This document shows positions 49,474-57,626 of a DNA stretch of 64,000 bases, in pieces. A program made the translations under genes and the position numbers. Where the stretch lies: contig URBN01000007.1 of NCBI GenBank assembly GCA_900546145.1, positions 1 through 64,000 on the forward strand. Reading direction: 5' to 3'. Under the pieces are notes generated by a model, which ran no database searches, was not told the DNA's origin, and saw only the letters and a program-made list of their open reading frames with translations. How positions within the stretch are numbered: the first letter of the stretch is position 1; each line of letters starts with the position of its first letter. This DNA comes from an uncultured Desulfovibrio sp. Lineage in GTDB: Bacteria; Desulfobacterota; Desulfovibrionia; Desulfovibrionales; Desulfovibrionaceae.

Positions 49474-50119
49474 CGCAGAGCCCCATCAGAAACGCTATGT
49501 AGGCCGTGCGCGAGCGGATGGCGAGAAGCGCGCCCGAGAGCGCCGCGGCGTAGACGAAGGTCCAGGAAAGATCGGGGATAATCGGGTAGACGCCCAGGGC
49601 CAGAAGAGAGCAGACCACCCCGCAGAGCAGGGTATAACTCACGGCGTAGAGGATGGCGTGCATGCCCGCCCGGCGCAGTATGCTCTGGTAGACCACCTTC
49701 TCGGGGTGCGGATCAGCCGCCTCCATGTCCGGCAGAAAGCGATCCTCGTATATCCGGTAGCGCTGTTCGAGCCAACTGCCGGCCTGGGCACAGAGCATGG
49801 CCAGAATAAGCGGCAGGAGCATGCTCCCCGCGTCCACGAAGTGCGCGGTCCGGGCAAAGGGGAAAAGCAAGAGGAAGGCCATGCCGCCGAAGGGATGAAT
49901 CACGGTTCCCATGGCGATGACGTCCTGCCAGAGGAGCTCCAGCGTAATGCCGATGGGGAGGGCGATGCTCCACTGATTCGTGACAAAGCCCGCGATCATG
50001 GCGAGGGCCAGGGGGCGCTCCACGAGGCCCACAATGAACGAAAAGCGGGCCGCTCCGATAAGCACGAAGAGAAGACAGCAGGGAAGGCCGGCCAGGAGAA
50101 GATTAAAGAGCAAATTCAT
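49424..50119 (-). CDS. PTS mannose-family EIIC-like protein
   Basis: 231 residues; ATG 50119 overlaps the EIIB gene by 17 bp. Hydrophobic protein with WSIALPIGITLELLWQDVIA and IHPFGGMAFLLLF, the EIIC (sorbose/mannose) pattern. Forms the membrane channel with EIID in complete systems. No EIID is encoded in the window: the next gene is the convergent exporter. Transport is therefore doubtful unless EIID lies elsewhere. Confidence 0.83.
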   Translation of the reverse strand: MNLLFNLLLAGLPCCLLFVLIGAARFSFIVGLVERPLALAMIAGFVTNQWSIALPIGITLELLWQDVIAMGTVIHPFGGMAFLLLFPFARTAHFVDAGSMLLPLILAMLCAQAGSWLEQRYRIYEDRFLPDMEAADPHPEKVVYQSILRRAGMHAILYAVSYTLLCGVVCSLLALGVYPIIPDLSWTFVYAAALSGALLAIRSRTAYIAFLMGLCVISALIVFRSNSFFSV

Positions 50120-50564
50120 CGGGAATCTTCTCAGGTTCCAGGGGCACGGCCCTGAAATCGAGTTCCGTACCCTGGCCGGACACGAGTTCGCGCAGGGCTG
50201 CCATATCGTCCTCGGACACAGCCACGTGGGTGCACAGCTGTTTCTTGCCGGCTCCGTAATGCAGATTGCCGATATTGAGCACGTTCAGGGTCACGCCGCT
50301 GCGCGCGGCCGTGCGCACATCCTGCAGGTTCTCAAAAAGCACGAAGCTCTCGTCACCGCATTCTTTCAGCGTCCCGGCGAGATCCTTCAGGGGCACGAAA
50401 CGCACGTCCACATGGTGGGGAATGGCCAGACTCATGATCTGCTGCCGGAGCAGGTCTCCCGCGAGCGCGTCATTTGCGACGATGAGATGCGCGGCGCCTG
50501 TATAGGGAAGCCAGCCCTCAATGACCTGTCCGTGGATGAGGCGGTTGTCTACGCGGAACCACAT
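50103..50564 (-). CDS. PTS mannose-family EIIB
   Basis: 153 residues. Phosphorylation-site histidine H11 in FRVDNRLIHGQV, the EIIB(Man/Sor) signature, and ANDALAGDLLRQQIM. It receives phosphate from EIIA. It starts 3 bp after the EIIA stop. Confidence 0.9.
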   Translation of the reverse strand: MWFRVDNRLIHGQVIEGWLPYTGAAHLIVANDALAGDLLRQQIMSLAIPHHVDVRFVPLKDLAGTLKECGDESFVLFENLQDVRTAARSGVTLNVLNIGNLHYGAGKKQLCTHVAVSEDDMAALRELVSGQGTELDFRAVPLEPEKIPDEFAL

Positions 50565-50567
50565 GGA

Positions 50568-51047
50568 CTAGCCCTTGTGCTGTTCCGCTCTGGCCTCACC
50601 GCTTTTTTCGGCGTGCCTGTGCTTCAGCATGGCGCCCGGAACCACGATGCCCTTGACGCCGGCCTCACTGGCCACTTCCGCCAGTTCGGCGAGGGGGAGC
50701 GTGCGGGAGGAAAAAACCTTGAGCAGCATAGGCAGGTTCACACCTGTCACGACTTCAACATTGAGCGATGAAAGAAGGGAAAGCGCGAGATTGGTGGGTG
50801 TGCCGCCAAACATATCGGTCAGCACGATGACGCCCGCGCCCTTGTCGAGACGTTCGGCTGCGTCCTTGAGCCTGCGCACCGTCTCGGGCACTTCCTGCCC
50901 CACGTCGACACTGATGGACGTGCAGTCGGAAAGCGGTCCGAGAATAAACTCGGCGGTGCGCAGTATGGCCGACCCGTAGTCGGCGTGCGACACCACGATG
51001 ATTCCTGCTTCCGGGGTTCCCTTCTTTTCAACAGTTTCTTCAGGCAT
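50568..51047 (-). CDS. PTS mannose-family EIIA
   Basis: 159 residues, ATG 51047 with GGAGG. Active-site H21 in VSHADYG and the TDMFGGTPTN loop, as in EIIA(Man). The C-terminal 25 residues are a charged tail. It lies 91 bp after rapZ. Genes of this class beside rpoN often act as nitrogen/carbon signalling phosphocarriers. Confidence 0.92.
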   Translation of the reverse strand: MPEETVEKKGTPEAGIIVVSHADYGSAILRTAEFILGPLSDCTSISVDVGQEVPETVRRLKDAAERLDKGAGVIVLTDMFGGTPTNLALSLLSSLNVEVVTGVNLPMLLKVFSSRTLPLAELAEVASEAGVKGIVVPGAMLKHRHAEKSGEARAEQHKG

Positions 51048-51138
51048 AGCGCAAACCTCCAGACTGAGACAGGACAGGATCCGTCACGCGGGATCCGTTC
51101 GTTTTCGAAGTGTGCCAGCTTTCACGCGGCATAACAAG

Positions 51139-52236
51139 CTACCCGAGTTCCAGATGTCTGTGTTCCAGGGTCACCGGGTATCCCGCCTGATGCAGGGCTG
51201 TATGCACGGCCTCGGCCACGGCTACGGATCTGTGCCTGCCGCCCGTGCAGCCGAAAGCGATAGTCAGACGGTAGCGGCCTTCGTTCTCCATGAGCGGGAG
51301 GATAAAGAAGATCAGTTCCAGAAGCTTGGTGCGGAATTCCCTGGCCTTGGGCGTGGCAAAAACGTAATCGGCCACATCGCTGTCCTTCCCGCTCTTCGCT
51401 CTCAGTTCGGAAACGAAGTAGGGATTTGGCAGAAAACGCAGGTCGAAGACATAGTCGGCTTCGCGGGGCACGCCGTACTTAAAGCCGAAGGAAATGATGT
51501 TCACCCTGAGGGAGCGCAGGTTACCGATCCTCGATCTGAAGCGCCGCTGAATGACGCGGCGCAGGTCGTGGATGGAAAACCTCGTCGTATTGACGACCAT
51601 GTCGGCCATGGCGCGCAGGGGCGCAAGCCGCTTTCTCTCGAGGAGCACAGCCGCCTCCAGCCCGACCCCCTCGCTTTCGAGGGGATGGGGACGGCGCGTC
51701 GTGGCGTAGCGGCGCATGATCTCTGACGTGTCCGCCTCAAGGAAGACAATCTCAGGCGTCCAGCCTTCGCGGCGCAGGCCCTCTATAGCGTCCTGGATGG
51801 TATCGAGAAAATTGGACTGGCGTATGTCCATGCCGAGGACGATGCCCTTGAAATGCGCCATGGACGGCTTTTCCATGAGCGCGACCATTTCACCGGCCAT
51901 GGTAGCGGGAAGCCCGTCCACAGTGAAATAGCGCAGGTCCTCAAAAACCTGTATGGCCGTGCTTTTACCGGATCCGGAAAGCCCGGTGACAATGCAGACG
52001 CGCAGTTTTCTGCGTTCGGCCGCACTGTCCCCCCGGTTTTCTCCCGTCGTCCCGGGGCCGGCAGCTCCCGTTCCCGGAGATGACTTCTTCTGCGGCTCCT
52101 GCCTTTCCCCGGCAGACGTCCGCTGCCCGGGGGCGGAACCTTCCGTGGGAGCACCCTCCCCGCGGATCAGGACATTCTCAGTCCCTGCAGCCCGATCCCC
52201 GGTAAGGGGAACTGTCCTTTCGTTTTTCCCTTCCAT
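51139..52236 (-). CDS. rapZ: RapZ-type nucleotide-binding RNase adaptor
   Basis: 365 residues from ATG 52236 with GGAGG. Walker A GLSGSGKS (85-92), LRYFTVDGLPATMAGEMVAL, FLEADTSEIMRRYATTRRPH, SFGFKYGVPREADYVFDLRF, and the C-terminal GCTGGRHRSVAVAE. In enterobacteria RapZ guides RNase E to the sRNA GlmZ and controls glucosamine-6-phosphate synthesis. The first 78 residues are a Pro/Gly/Glu-rich, probably disordered extension absent from most relatives; no closer in-frame start exists. Part of rpoN-hpf-rapZ-PTS. Confidence 0.92.
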   Translation of the reverse strand: MEGKNERTVPLTGDRAAGTENVLIRGEGAPTEGSAPGQRTSAGERQEPQKKSSPGTGAAGPGTTGENRGDSAAERRKLRVCIVTGLSGSGKSTAIQVFEDLRYFTVDGLPATMAGEMVALMEKPSMAHFKGIVLGMDIRQSNFLDTIQDAIEGLRREGWTPEIVFLEADTSEIMRRYATTRRPHPLESEGVGLEAAVLLERKRLAPLRAMADMVVNTTRFSIHDLRRVIQRRFRSRIGNLRSLRVNIISFGFKYGVPREADYVFDLRFLPNPYFVSELRAKSGKDSDVADYVFATPKAREFRTKLLELIFFILPLMENEGRYRLTIAFGCTGGRHRSVAVAEAVHTALHQAGYPVTLEHRHLELG

Positions 52237-52278
52237 GGCCCTGCACCTCCGGCACATACCGAAACGAGGCCGATCAGG

Positions 52279-52306
52279 AAGGGCTCCCCGCGTGCAGGGA
52301 GCCCTT
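52279..52306. repeat. Perfect 10-bp hairpin between hpf and rapZ
   Basis: AAGGGCTCCC (52279-52288) and GGGAGCCCTT (52297-52306) with an 8-base loop. No T tract on the minus strand, so more likely an mRNA stability or processing hairpin than a terminator. Confidence 0.6.
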
Positions 52307-52325
52307 CGGAATGCCTTATGTACGC

Positions 52326-52862
52326 TTATACGATGGGGTCAATCAGGCCGATGCTGCCCGTACGGCGGCGGTACACGATATTAATACGGTTGTTTTCCTG
52401 ATTCAGGAAGACAAAGAAGTCGCTGCCGATGTTGTCGAGCTGCATGACCGCTTCCTCAAGATGCATGGGCTTGGGGCTGAAACGGTCCGTTCCATCGACC
52501 CCGGGGTTTTCTGCCTCGCCCTCAAGGTTGTAGGTGAAGACGTCTACTTCGGTTCCGCGGGCCTTGCGGCGCTGCTCCTTGACGCGGGACACGTGCTTCT
52601 TGATCTGGCTCTCCAGCTTGTCTGTAACGAGGTCGATGGCGGCATACATGTCAGAAGTCTGCTCGCTGGCCTTCAGGTGCAGTCCCTCGCCGACGACGGT
52701 CACTTCGCAGTTATAGCGAATCTTGTCCACGGTCATAACGACATTCACTTCCAGACCGGCGGACTTGCCGAAGAAGCGGCCGAGCTTTTCCAGGCGGCGG
52801 CGTGCGTACTTCTTGAGATGATCGGAAGCCTCAAAATTCTTAAAGGCGTAGGCAATATTCAT
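52326..52862 (-). CDS. hpf: Ribosome hibernation promoting factor, long form
   Basis: 178 residues from ATG 52862 with GGAGG. N-terminal YfiA/HPF fold (FEASDHLKKYARRRLEKLGR, VNVVMTVDKIRYNCEVTVVG, GLHLKASEQTSDMYAAIDLV), a linker, and a C-terminal dimerisation domain (KPMHLEEAVMQLDNIGSDFF, VFLNQENNRINIVYRRR). Long HPF joins ribosomes into 100S dimers in stationary phase. Located after rpoN, as in many proteobacteria. Confidence 0.94.
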   Translation of the reverse strand: MNIAYAFKNFEASDHLKKYARRRLEKLGRFFGKSAGLEVNVVMTVDKIRYNCEVTVVGEGLHLKASEQTSDMYAAIDLVTDKLESQIKKHVSRVKEQRRKARGTEVDVFTYNLEGEAENPGVDGTDRFSPKPMHLEEAVMQLDNIGSDFFVFLNQENNRINIVYRRRTGSIGLIDPIV

Positions 52863-53615
52863 AAACGACCTCCAGGTTGACCTTTTCCAGGCAATCCGTG
52901 AACGGTACGGACGGAAAAGGTGTCCATGTCTGCCCGGCCGGGCGTTGCCCCGGCCGCACCACCGGAGAAACGGGGCTCCGCCGCGGCGGTTTCTCCCCCT
53001 CTCCGGGTACAGAATTCCTGCTATGAAAATCTCATTGACGGCATGTGTTGTCAACTCCCGGGGAAAATATCCCGCCCCCTGACAAAAAGGAAAAATAGAA
53101 GGGAACAGGGCTCCGCCGGGAGATCAGACAGTGTCTGCCCCGGAGACCTGGCAGGCTGCCAGAGGAATGATACCCGCAGCACGGATTCCGTATGACAGCG
53201 GAGATATTTCTGACAGACACCGGAAAGCCGCCTTTCCCTTCTGCCCCCGGAGATTACCGCCAGGACATACGTCCGGCTGACAGAAGGAGGCATGGATTCA
53301 CAGGGCAGGAACCCCGCTTCCGTCAGCGTGCAGGGATGCCCGGGGCTCTCACGGAGCATCTGCCCGGGGACTGGGATATCCCCGCCGGCAGGCGATAACG
53401 CGGCAGCGCACCTGCTGCCGGCCAGGCACTCAGAACGGCACACCCAGACTCTCCCGGAGGCCGGGCAGAAAGACACCGGCGGGGAGCGGCAGAAAGAACG
53501 CAAAACCAGGGCTGGTGGTTATCCGGCAGGCTCAGGGAAGACGGGAAGGCAGCCTTCCAACCCGCCAAATTTCTGTGAGGCTGTCTCCTGTGGCACGGCG
53601 GGAGGCAGGTAAAGC
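52863..53615 (-). other. 753-bp rpoN-hpf gap without a convincing gene
   Basis: High-GC sequence with no credible coding region; the open frames present have atypical composition rich in Arg, Pro, Ser, Gly and Cys, and no well-spaced ribosome site. On the minus strand TTGACA (53054-53049), 17 bases and GATTTT (53031-53026) could promote hpf with a leader of about 157 nt. Several short GC-rich dyads lie in the leader. A small RNA cannot be excluded. Confidence 0.4.
53026..53054 (-). promoter_or_regulatory. Candidate hpf promoter
   Basis: Consensus -35 TTGACA with a 17-base spacer and a weaker -10 GATTTT. It would make hpf-rapZ-PTS transcribable separately from rpoN. Confidence 0.45.
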
Positions 53616-55049
53616 CTAGAGAAGCTTGCGGCGCCTGGAGGATGACGGGATATTCAGTGCGCCGCGGTACTTGGCCACGGTCCTGCGGGCTATGGTGATG
53701 CCGAGCTTTTCCTTGAGCTGCTTCACGAGTTCTTCATCGCTCAGGGGCGACTGGGGGTTCTCCTCGCTGATGAGCTTCTTAATAAGAGCCCGCACGCTCT
53801 CTGAGCCCACCTGGCTTCCGTCCTGGAGCGCGACACCGGAATTGAAGAAAAATTTGAGCTCGAAGATGCCGAAAGGCGTGGAAACATACTTGTTCGTGGT
53901 GATGCGGCTGACCGTCGACTCGTGCATGCCGATCTCCTCGGCCACGTCGCGCAGGATAAGAGGCTTGAGGGCCCGCACGCCGTTTTCGAAAAAGTCCCTC
54001 TGATAGTGGACGATGCTCTCCATGACCTTGTACAGCGTGCGGTTGCGCTGTTCAAGGCTCCTTATGAGCCAGCTCGCGGCGCGCTTCTTTTCCGTGCAGT
54101 ATTCCTTTTCCTTGTCCGTGATGCGTTTGTCGTTCTCGAACGTATCCGAGACAGTGAGGCGCGGCAGACCGTCCTCATTGAGCAGGATGACAAAGTCACC
54201 GCCGATTTTGCGCACGTAGACGTCAGGACTCACGTACACGGGCTCGCTCCCGCCAAAGCTCGATCCCGGCATGGGATCAAGGGAGCGGATGACTTCGAAA
54301 TATTCCTTCAGGTCGTCCTCATCGAGCCTGAATTTCTTCATGAGCGGCTTGAGGCGGTTGTTCTCAAAGTCCTCGAGATGATTTTCCACGAGATCCACAA
54401 GGACGGGATCGCGGTCGAGCCCCTTTTCCCTGATCTGGATCATGAGACATTCCACCGGCGTACGCGCGGCCACGCCCACGGGATCGAAGAGCTGGATGCG
54501 CTTCAGGACCTTTTCCACGTCCTCGGGCTTGCAGCCGGACATCCCGGCGATTTCCTCGAGCGTGGCCTGCAGGTATCCTGTGGAGGACAGATTGCCGATG
54601 ATATTTTCGCCAATGGCTACTTCTTCGGGCTTCATGTCCGAAAGATGGAGCTGCCAGAGAAGATGCCCGGACAGAGTGGGCTTGCGCGAATAACGCACTT
54701 CAGCCGGCACGCCTTCCTCTTCCTGAATTTCGCGCTGCTGAAAATCACGCGGCGAGCTCGCGAAGTCGCCGAGATAATCTTCCCAGTCCTCATTGCGCGA
54801 CGATTCCCTGTCGTAGACGTTCTCCTGGTCGTGGTCAGGCTTGCGTTCCGGTTCGGCCTGCTGCCTTTTTTCATCCATTGTGGGCTGATCCACCGACTCC
54901 TCAAGGAAGGGATTCTCCATCAGTTCCTTGCGCACGGTTTCCACGAGATCCAGTCTGGACAGCTGCAGAAGCCTGATGGACTGCTGCAGCTGGGGTGTCA
55001 TGACGAGCTGCTGGCTTAATTTAAGCTGCTGACGAAGTTCAAGAGCCAC
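53616..55049 (-). CDS. rpoN: RNA polymerase sigma-54 factor
   Basis: 477 residues from GTG 55049 with GAGGCGG. Region I (MTPQLQQSIRLLQLSRLDLV), an acidic region II, the core-binding domain, the helix-turn-helix and the RpoN box ARRTVAKYRG (454-463), with the ending IPSSSRRRKLL. Directs transcription from -24/-12 promoters with enhancer-binding proteins. First gene of the rpoN-hpf-rapZ-PTS cluster. Confidence 0.97.
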   Translation of the reverse strand: MALELRQQLKLSQQLVMTPQLQQSIRLLQLSRLDLVETVRKELMENPFLEESVDQPTMDEKRQQAEPERKPDHDQENVYDRESSRNEDWEDYLGDFASSPRDFQQREIQEEEGVPAEVRYSRKPTLSGHLLWQLHLSDMKPEEVAIGENIIGNLSSTGYLQATLEEIAGMSGCKPEDVEKVLKRIQLFDPVGVAARTPVECLMIQIREKGLDRDPVLVDLVENHLEDFENNRLKPLMKKFRLDEDDLKEYFEVIRSLDPMPGSSFGGSEPVYVSPDVYVRKIGGDFVILLNEDGLPRLTVSDTFENDKRITDKEKEYCTEKKRAASWLIRSLEQRNRTLYKVMESIVHYQRDFFENGVRALKPLILRDVAEEIGMHESTVSRITTNKYVSTPFGIFELKFFFNSGVALQDGSQVGSESVRALIKKLISEENPQSPLSDEELVKQLKEKLGITIARRTVAKYRGALNIPSSSRRRKLL

Positions 55050-55260
55050 GTTCCGCCTCTTCTGTTACTGCCGGCTGAAGAAGCTGGCATGATTTTTGAT
55101 TTCCTATAAGCGAGTAGCACGCTAAGATTTATTTCGCAATACCGGGTCCCCGGAAAAGAACGGAACGAAGGGGGGAATCCGCCGCCGGGAGAAGAAAGGA
55201 CCGGCCGCTCTTCCGGCTTTCCGTAAGAAGACATTCCGCCGTTTCTCTTCCGCCCCTGCC

Positions 55261-55289
55261 TTGAGAATGACTCCTGTATGATCTATTTT
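55261..55289 (+). promoter_or_regulatory. Sigma-70 promoter of the argH operon
   Basis: TTGAGA (55261-55266), 17-base spacer, TATTTT (55284-55289). Transcription would begin about 55296. Confidence 0.65.
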
Positions 55290-55295
55290 GATGCT

Positions 55296-55317
55296 TCCGG
55301 ATAAGGCTTATTCCGGA
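55296..55317 (+). promoter_or_regulatory. Dyad at the argH transcript start
   Basis: TCCGGATAAG facing CTTATTCCGGA, one bulge, placed at +1 of the predicted transcript. It could be an operator or a 5' stabilising hairpin. It does not match the ARG box. Confidence 0.45.
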
Positions 55318-55376
55318 CTGCACCTCAAAAATTCTAAAAGGAGACGGCCCCCCGGCGGGGGAGCCTTTACGCATTC

Positions 55377-56795
55377 ATGAAAAAAACCAACGCGAGCTGG
55401 GGCGGACGCTTCAAACAGGGCCCCGCGGAGGCCGTCGCGGCCTACACCGAATCCGAATCCTATGATCGCTATCTCGCCCCCCAGGATATCCGTGGCTCTC
55501 AGGCTCACGCCCGCATGCTGGCCCGCCAGGGCGTCATCAGCAGAGAGGACGCTGACACTCTTGTGAAGGGTCTTGATCAGGTCGCCCGTGAAATCAGGGA
55601 AGGCACCTTCGTCTGGAAGCCGGAACTCGAGGACGTGCACATGAACGTCGAAGCCAGGCTCACGGAAATCGTGGGCGAGGTCGGCAAACGCCTGCATACG
55701 GGCAGAAGCCGCAATGACCAGGTGGGACTCACCTTCAGGCTCTTCGTTTCCGACAGCCTCGCCGAATGGCAGCATCTTCTCGTGAAGCTCATCGCCCGTT
55801 TCCGTGAAAAGGCCATGGAGTATCAGGACGCCATCCTCCCGGGGTGCACGCACATGCAGCCGGCCCAGCCTATCAGCCTGGCCCATCAGCTCCTGGCCTA
55901 CGCCTGGATGCTCGAGCGCGACACAAAGCGCATCGATGACACCCTGAAGCGCGTGCGTGTCTCACCGCTCGGAGCCGCTGCCCTGGCCGGCACCACCTAT
56001 CCCCTCGATCCGGAGAGCGTGGCGGAGGACGTGGGCTTCAACGGCATCTACCACAATTCCCTGGATGCCGTATCAGACCGCGACTTTGTGCTTGAGGCCC
56101 TCTTCGACGCCTCCCTCATCATGCAGCACCTCTCCCGCTACTGCGAGGAGACCATCTACTGGGCCAATCCCAATTTCGGCTTTGTCACCCTTTCGGACGG
56201 CTACTCCACAGGCTCTTCCATCATGCCCCAGAAGAAAAATCCGGACGTGGCCGAGCTCATGCGCGGCAAGACCGGCCGTGTCTACGGCTCCCTCATGAGC
56301 CTGCTCACCGTCATGAAAGGTCTGCCCCTCGCGTATAACCGCGACCTTCAGGAGGATAAGGAGGGCTTCCTTGATACCTCCCACACCGTGATCACCTCTC
56401 TCACCGTCCTCGAAGGCATGCTCTCCGAGCTTTCCTACAACACGAAGCGCATGGAGGAGGCCTGCAGCCGCGGCTTCCTGAACGCCACGGAAATGGCCGA
56501 CTATCTCGTGGGCAAAGGCGTCCCCTTCCGCGAGGCCCATCACATCACCGGGCACGCTGTGGCCCTGGCCGAACAGGAAGGAAAGAAGCTCGAAGATCTG
56601 ACCCTGCAGGAACTCAGGGGCGTGGACAGCCGCATCGACGAGGGCGTCTACGCCGTCCTCGACTACCGCGCTGCCGTGAGGCGCAGGGAAACGCCCATGG
56701 GAACAGGGCCGAAGTCCGTCGCAAGGCAAATCGCCGATCTCGGAGCCTGGCTGGATTCCCGCCCGGAAAGCGCGCCGGACGGCAGTCATGAATAA
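55377..56795 (+). CDS. argH: Argininosuccinate lyase
   Basis: 472 residues. Signature GSSIMPQKKNPD (279-290) with the catalytic serine, base H159 in THMQPAQP, and TGRSRNDQV (108-116). Cleaves argininosuccinate to arginine and fumarate, the last step of arginine synthesis. AAAAGGAGA lies about 33 bases before the ATG, with a GGCCCCC/GGGGGAGCC hairpin between them; folding would bring the site near the start. First gene of a five-gene operon. Confidence 0.96.
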   Translation: MKKTNASWGGRFKQGPAEAVAAYTESESYDRYLAPQDIRGSQAHARMLARQGVISREDADTLVKGLDQVAREIREGTFVWKPELEDVHMNVEARLTEIVGEVGKRLHTGRSRNDQVGLTFRLFVSDSLAEWQHLLVKLIARFREKAMEYQDAILPGCTHMQPAQPISLAHQLLAYAWMLERDTKRIDDTLKRVRVSPLGAAALAGTTYPLDPESVAEDVGFNGIYHNSLDAVSDRDFVLEALFDASLIMQHLSRYCEETIYWANPNFGFVTLSDGYSTGSSIMPQKKNPDVAELMRGKTGRVYGSLMSLLTVMKGLPLAYNRDLQEDKEGFLDTSHTVITSLTVLEGMLSELSYNTKRMEEACSRGFLNATEMADYLVGKGVPFREAHHITGHAVALAEQEGKKLEDLTLQELRGVDSRIDEGVYAVLDYRAAVRRRETPMGTGPKSVARQIADLGAWLDSRPESAPDGSHE

Positions 56796-57582
56796 CGATC
56801 GGCGAAAAGGGACAGCGGAGGAGCCCGGCCATGAGCGCGGGGGAGGATGGAAGCTGCCTCTCCTGTGTGCGGCTGCGGCCGCCGCTGCCGCGGTTCTCTT
56901 CTGGGGCCTGAAGGCTGCCACAACCTCCGATCCGGCCATCGACAGCGAACTCATGGAAATCTCCACGTCCTGGATGCAGGATGTTACGGAAAATTCCTCA
57001 GCTTCATTCAACAGCGAGATCCAGGCTGCGGTCAGAGGGTACACCACGGCCCCGGCCCGCGACGCCAGCGTCGCGGCCATAGGCCGCAGAGCCATCGATG
57101 ACGGCCGCCTCGACATGGCCTGCGCCGTCACCCGCTACCTGCAGAACCGCGAGCTCCGTCTTTCCCTTCTGCGCGACATCGACAACACCGCCCGCGGCAG
57201 CTGCGCCACACTCCCCTGGAGCGCCTTCGCCGTGCGGAGCATAGCCGATGACGATCCCTCCATGGCCGCCACCCTCGCACGGGAGGTGAACAGCCGCTGG
57301 GAAGCCTGCGGACGCAATCTCGGACCGGACTACCACGAAGGAGGCCCGAAGCCCGGAACAGCCAGACCGGAAAGGCCGGAAAGCCTGAGTCTGGATTCCG
57401 GGGATATCACCCCGGATGATCCTGATGGCGAATCTGACGGCGAACCGGACGCTGAAAGCGGGGAGGACAGGGACAGCAGAGCAGCGCAGCCCCAGGGAGC
57501 CCCCTCCGAACTTGGCGCGGATCCGGGCGATGACACTCCCGATTCCAAGGCGGATCCCGACGAAAACGACATCCGCAACTAG
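56788..57582 (+). CDS. Membrane-anchored protein with acidic low-complexity tail
   Basis: 264 residues; the ATG overlaps the argH end by 8 bp. One transmembrane helix at about residues 22-41 (LPLLCAAAAAAAAVLFWGLK), a helical domain to about residue 180 with two cysteines (MACAVTRYLQNRELRL and RGSCATLPWSAFAVRS), then a Pro/Asp/Glu-rich C-terminus. I do not recognise it. Likely anchored in the inner membrane. Confidence 0.65.
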   Translation: MNNDRRKGTAEEPGHERGGGWKLPLLCAAAAAAAAVLFWGLKAATTSDPAIDSELMEISTSWMQDVTENSSASFNSEIQAAVRGYTTAPARDASVAAIGRRAIDDGRLDMACAVTRYLQNRELRLSLLRDIDNTARGSCATLPWSAFAVRSIADDDPSMAATLAREVNSRWEACGRNLGPDYHEGGPKPGTARPERPESLSLDSGDITPDDPDGESDGEPDAESGEDRDSRAAQPQGAPSELGADPGDDTPDSKADPDENDIRN

Positions 57583-57626
57583 TTACGTATTTTTCCGTAT
57601 TTCCCTCACGTGAGAAGGAGAGACAT

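Larger units (their letters stand above)
55050..55376. other. Divergent rpoN-argH region
   Basis: 327 bp with no gene. On the plus side it holds the argH promoter (55261-55289), a dyad (55296-55317) and a GC-rich hairpin before argH (55345-55364). On the minus side TTGCGA at about 55138 with a 17-base spacer is a weak -35 candidate for rpoN. Confidence 0.5.

Noticed and set aside
53292..53612. 106-codon plus-strand frame with AAGGAGG just before ATG
   Set aside because: The ribosome site is only one base from the ATG and the protein is low-complexity (Gly, Pro, Arg, Ser).
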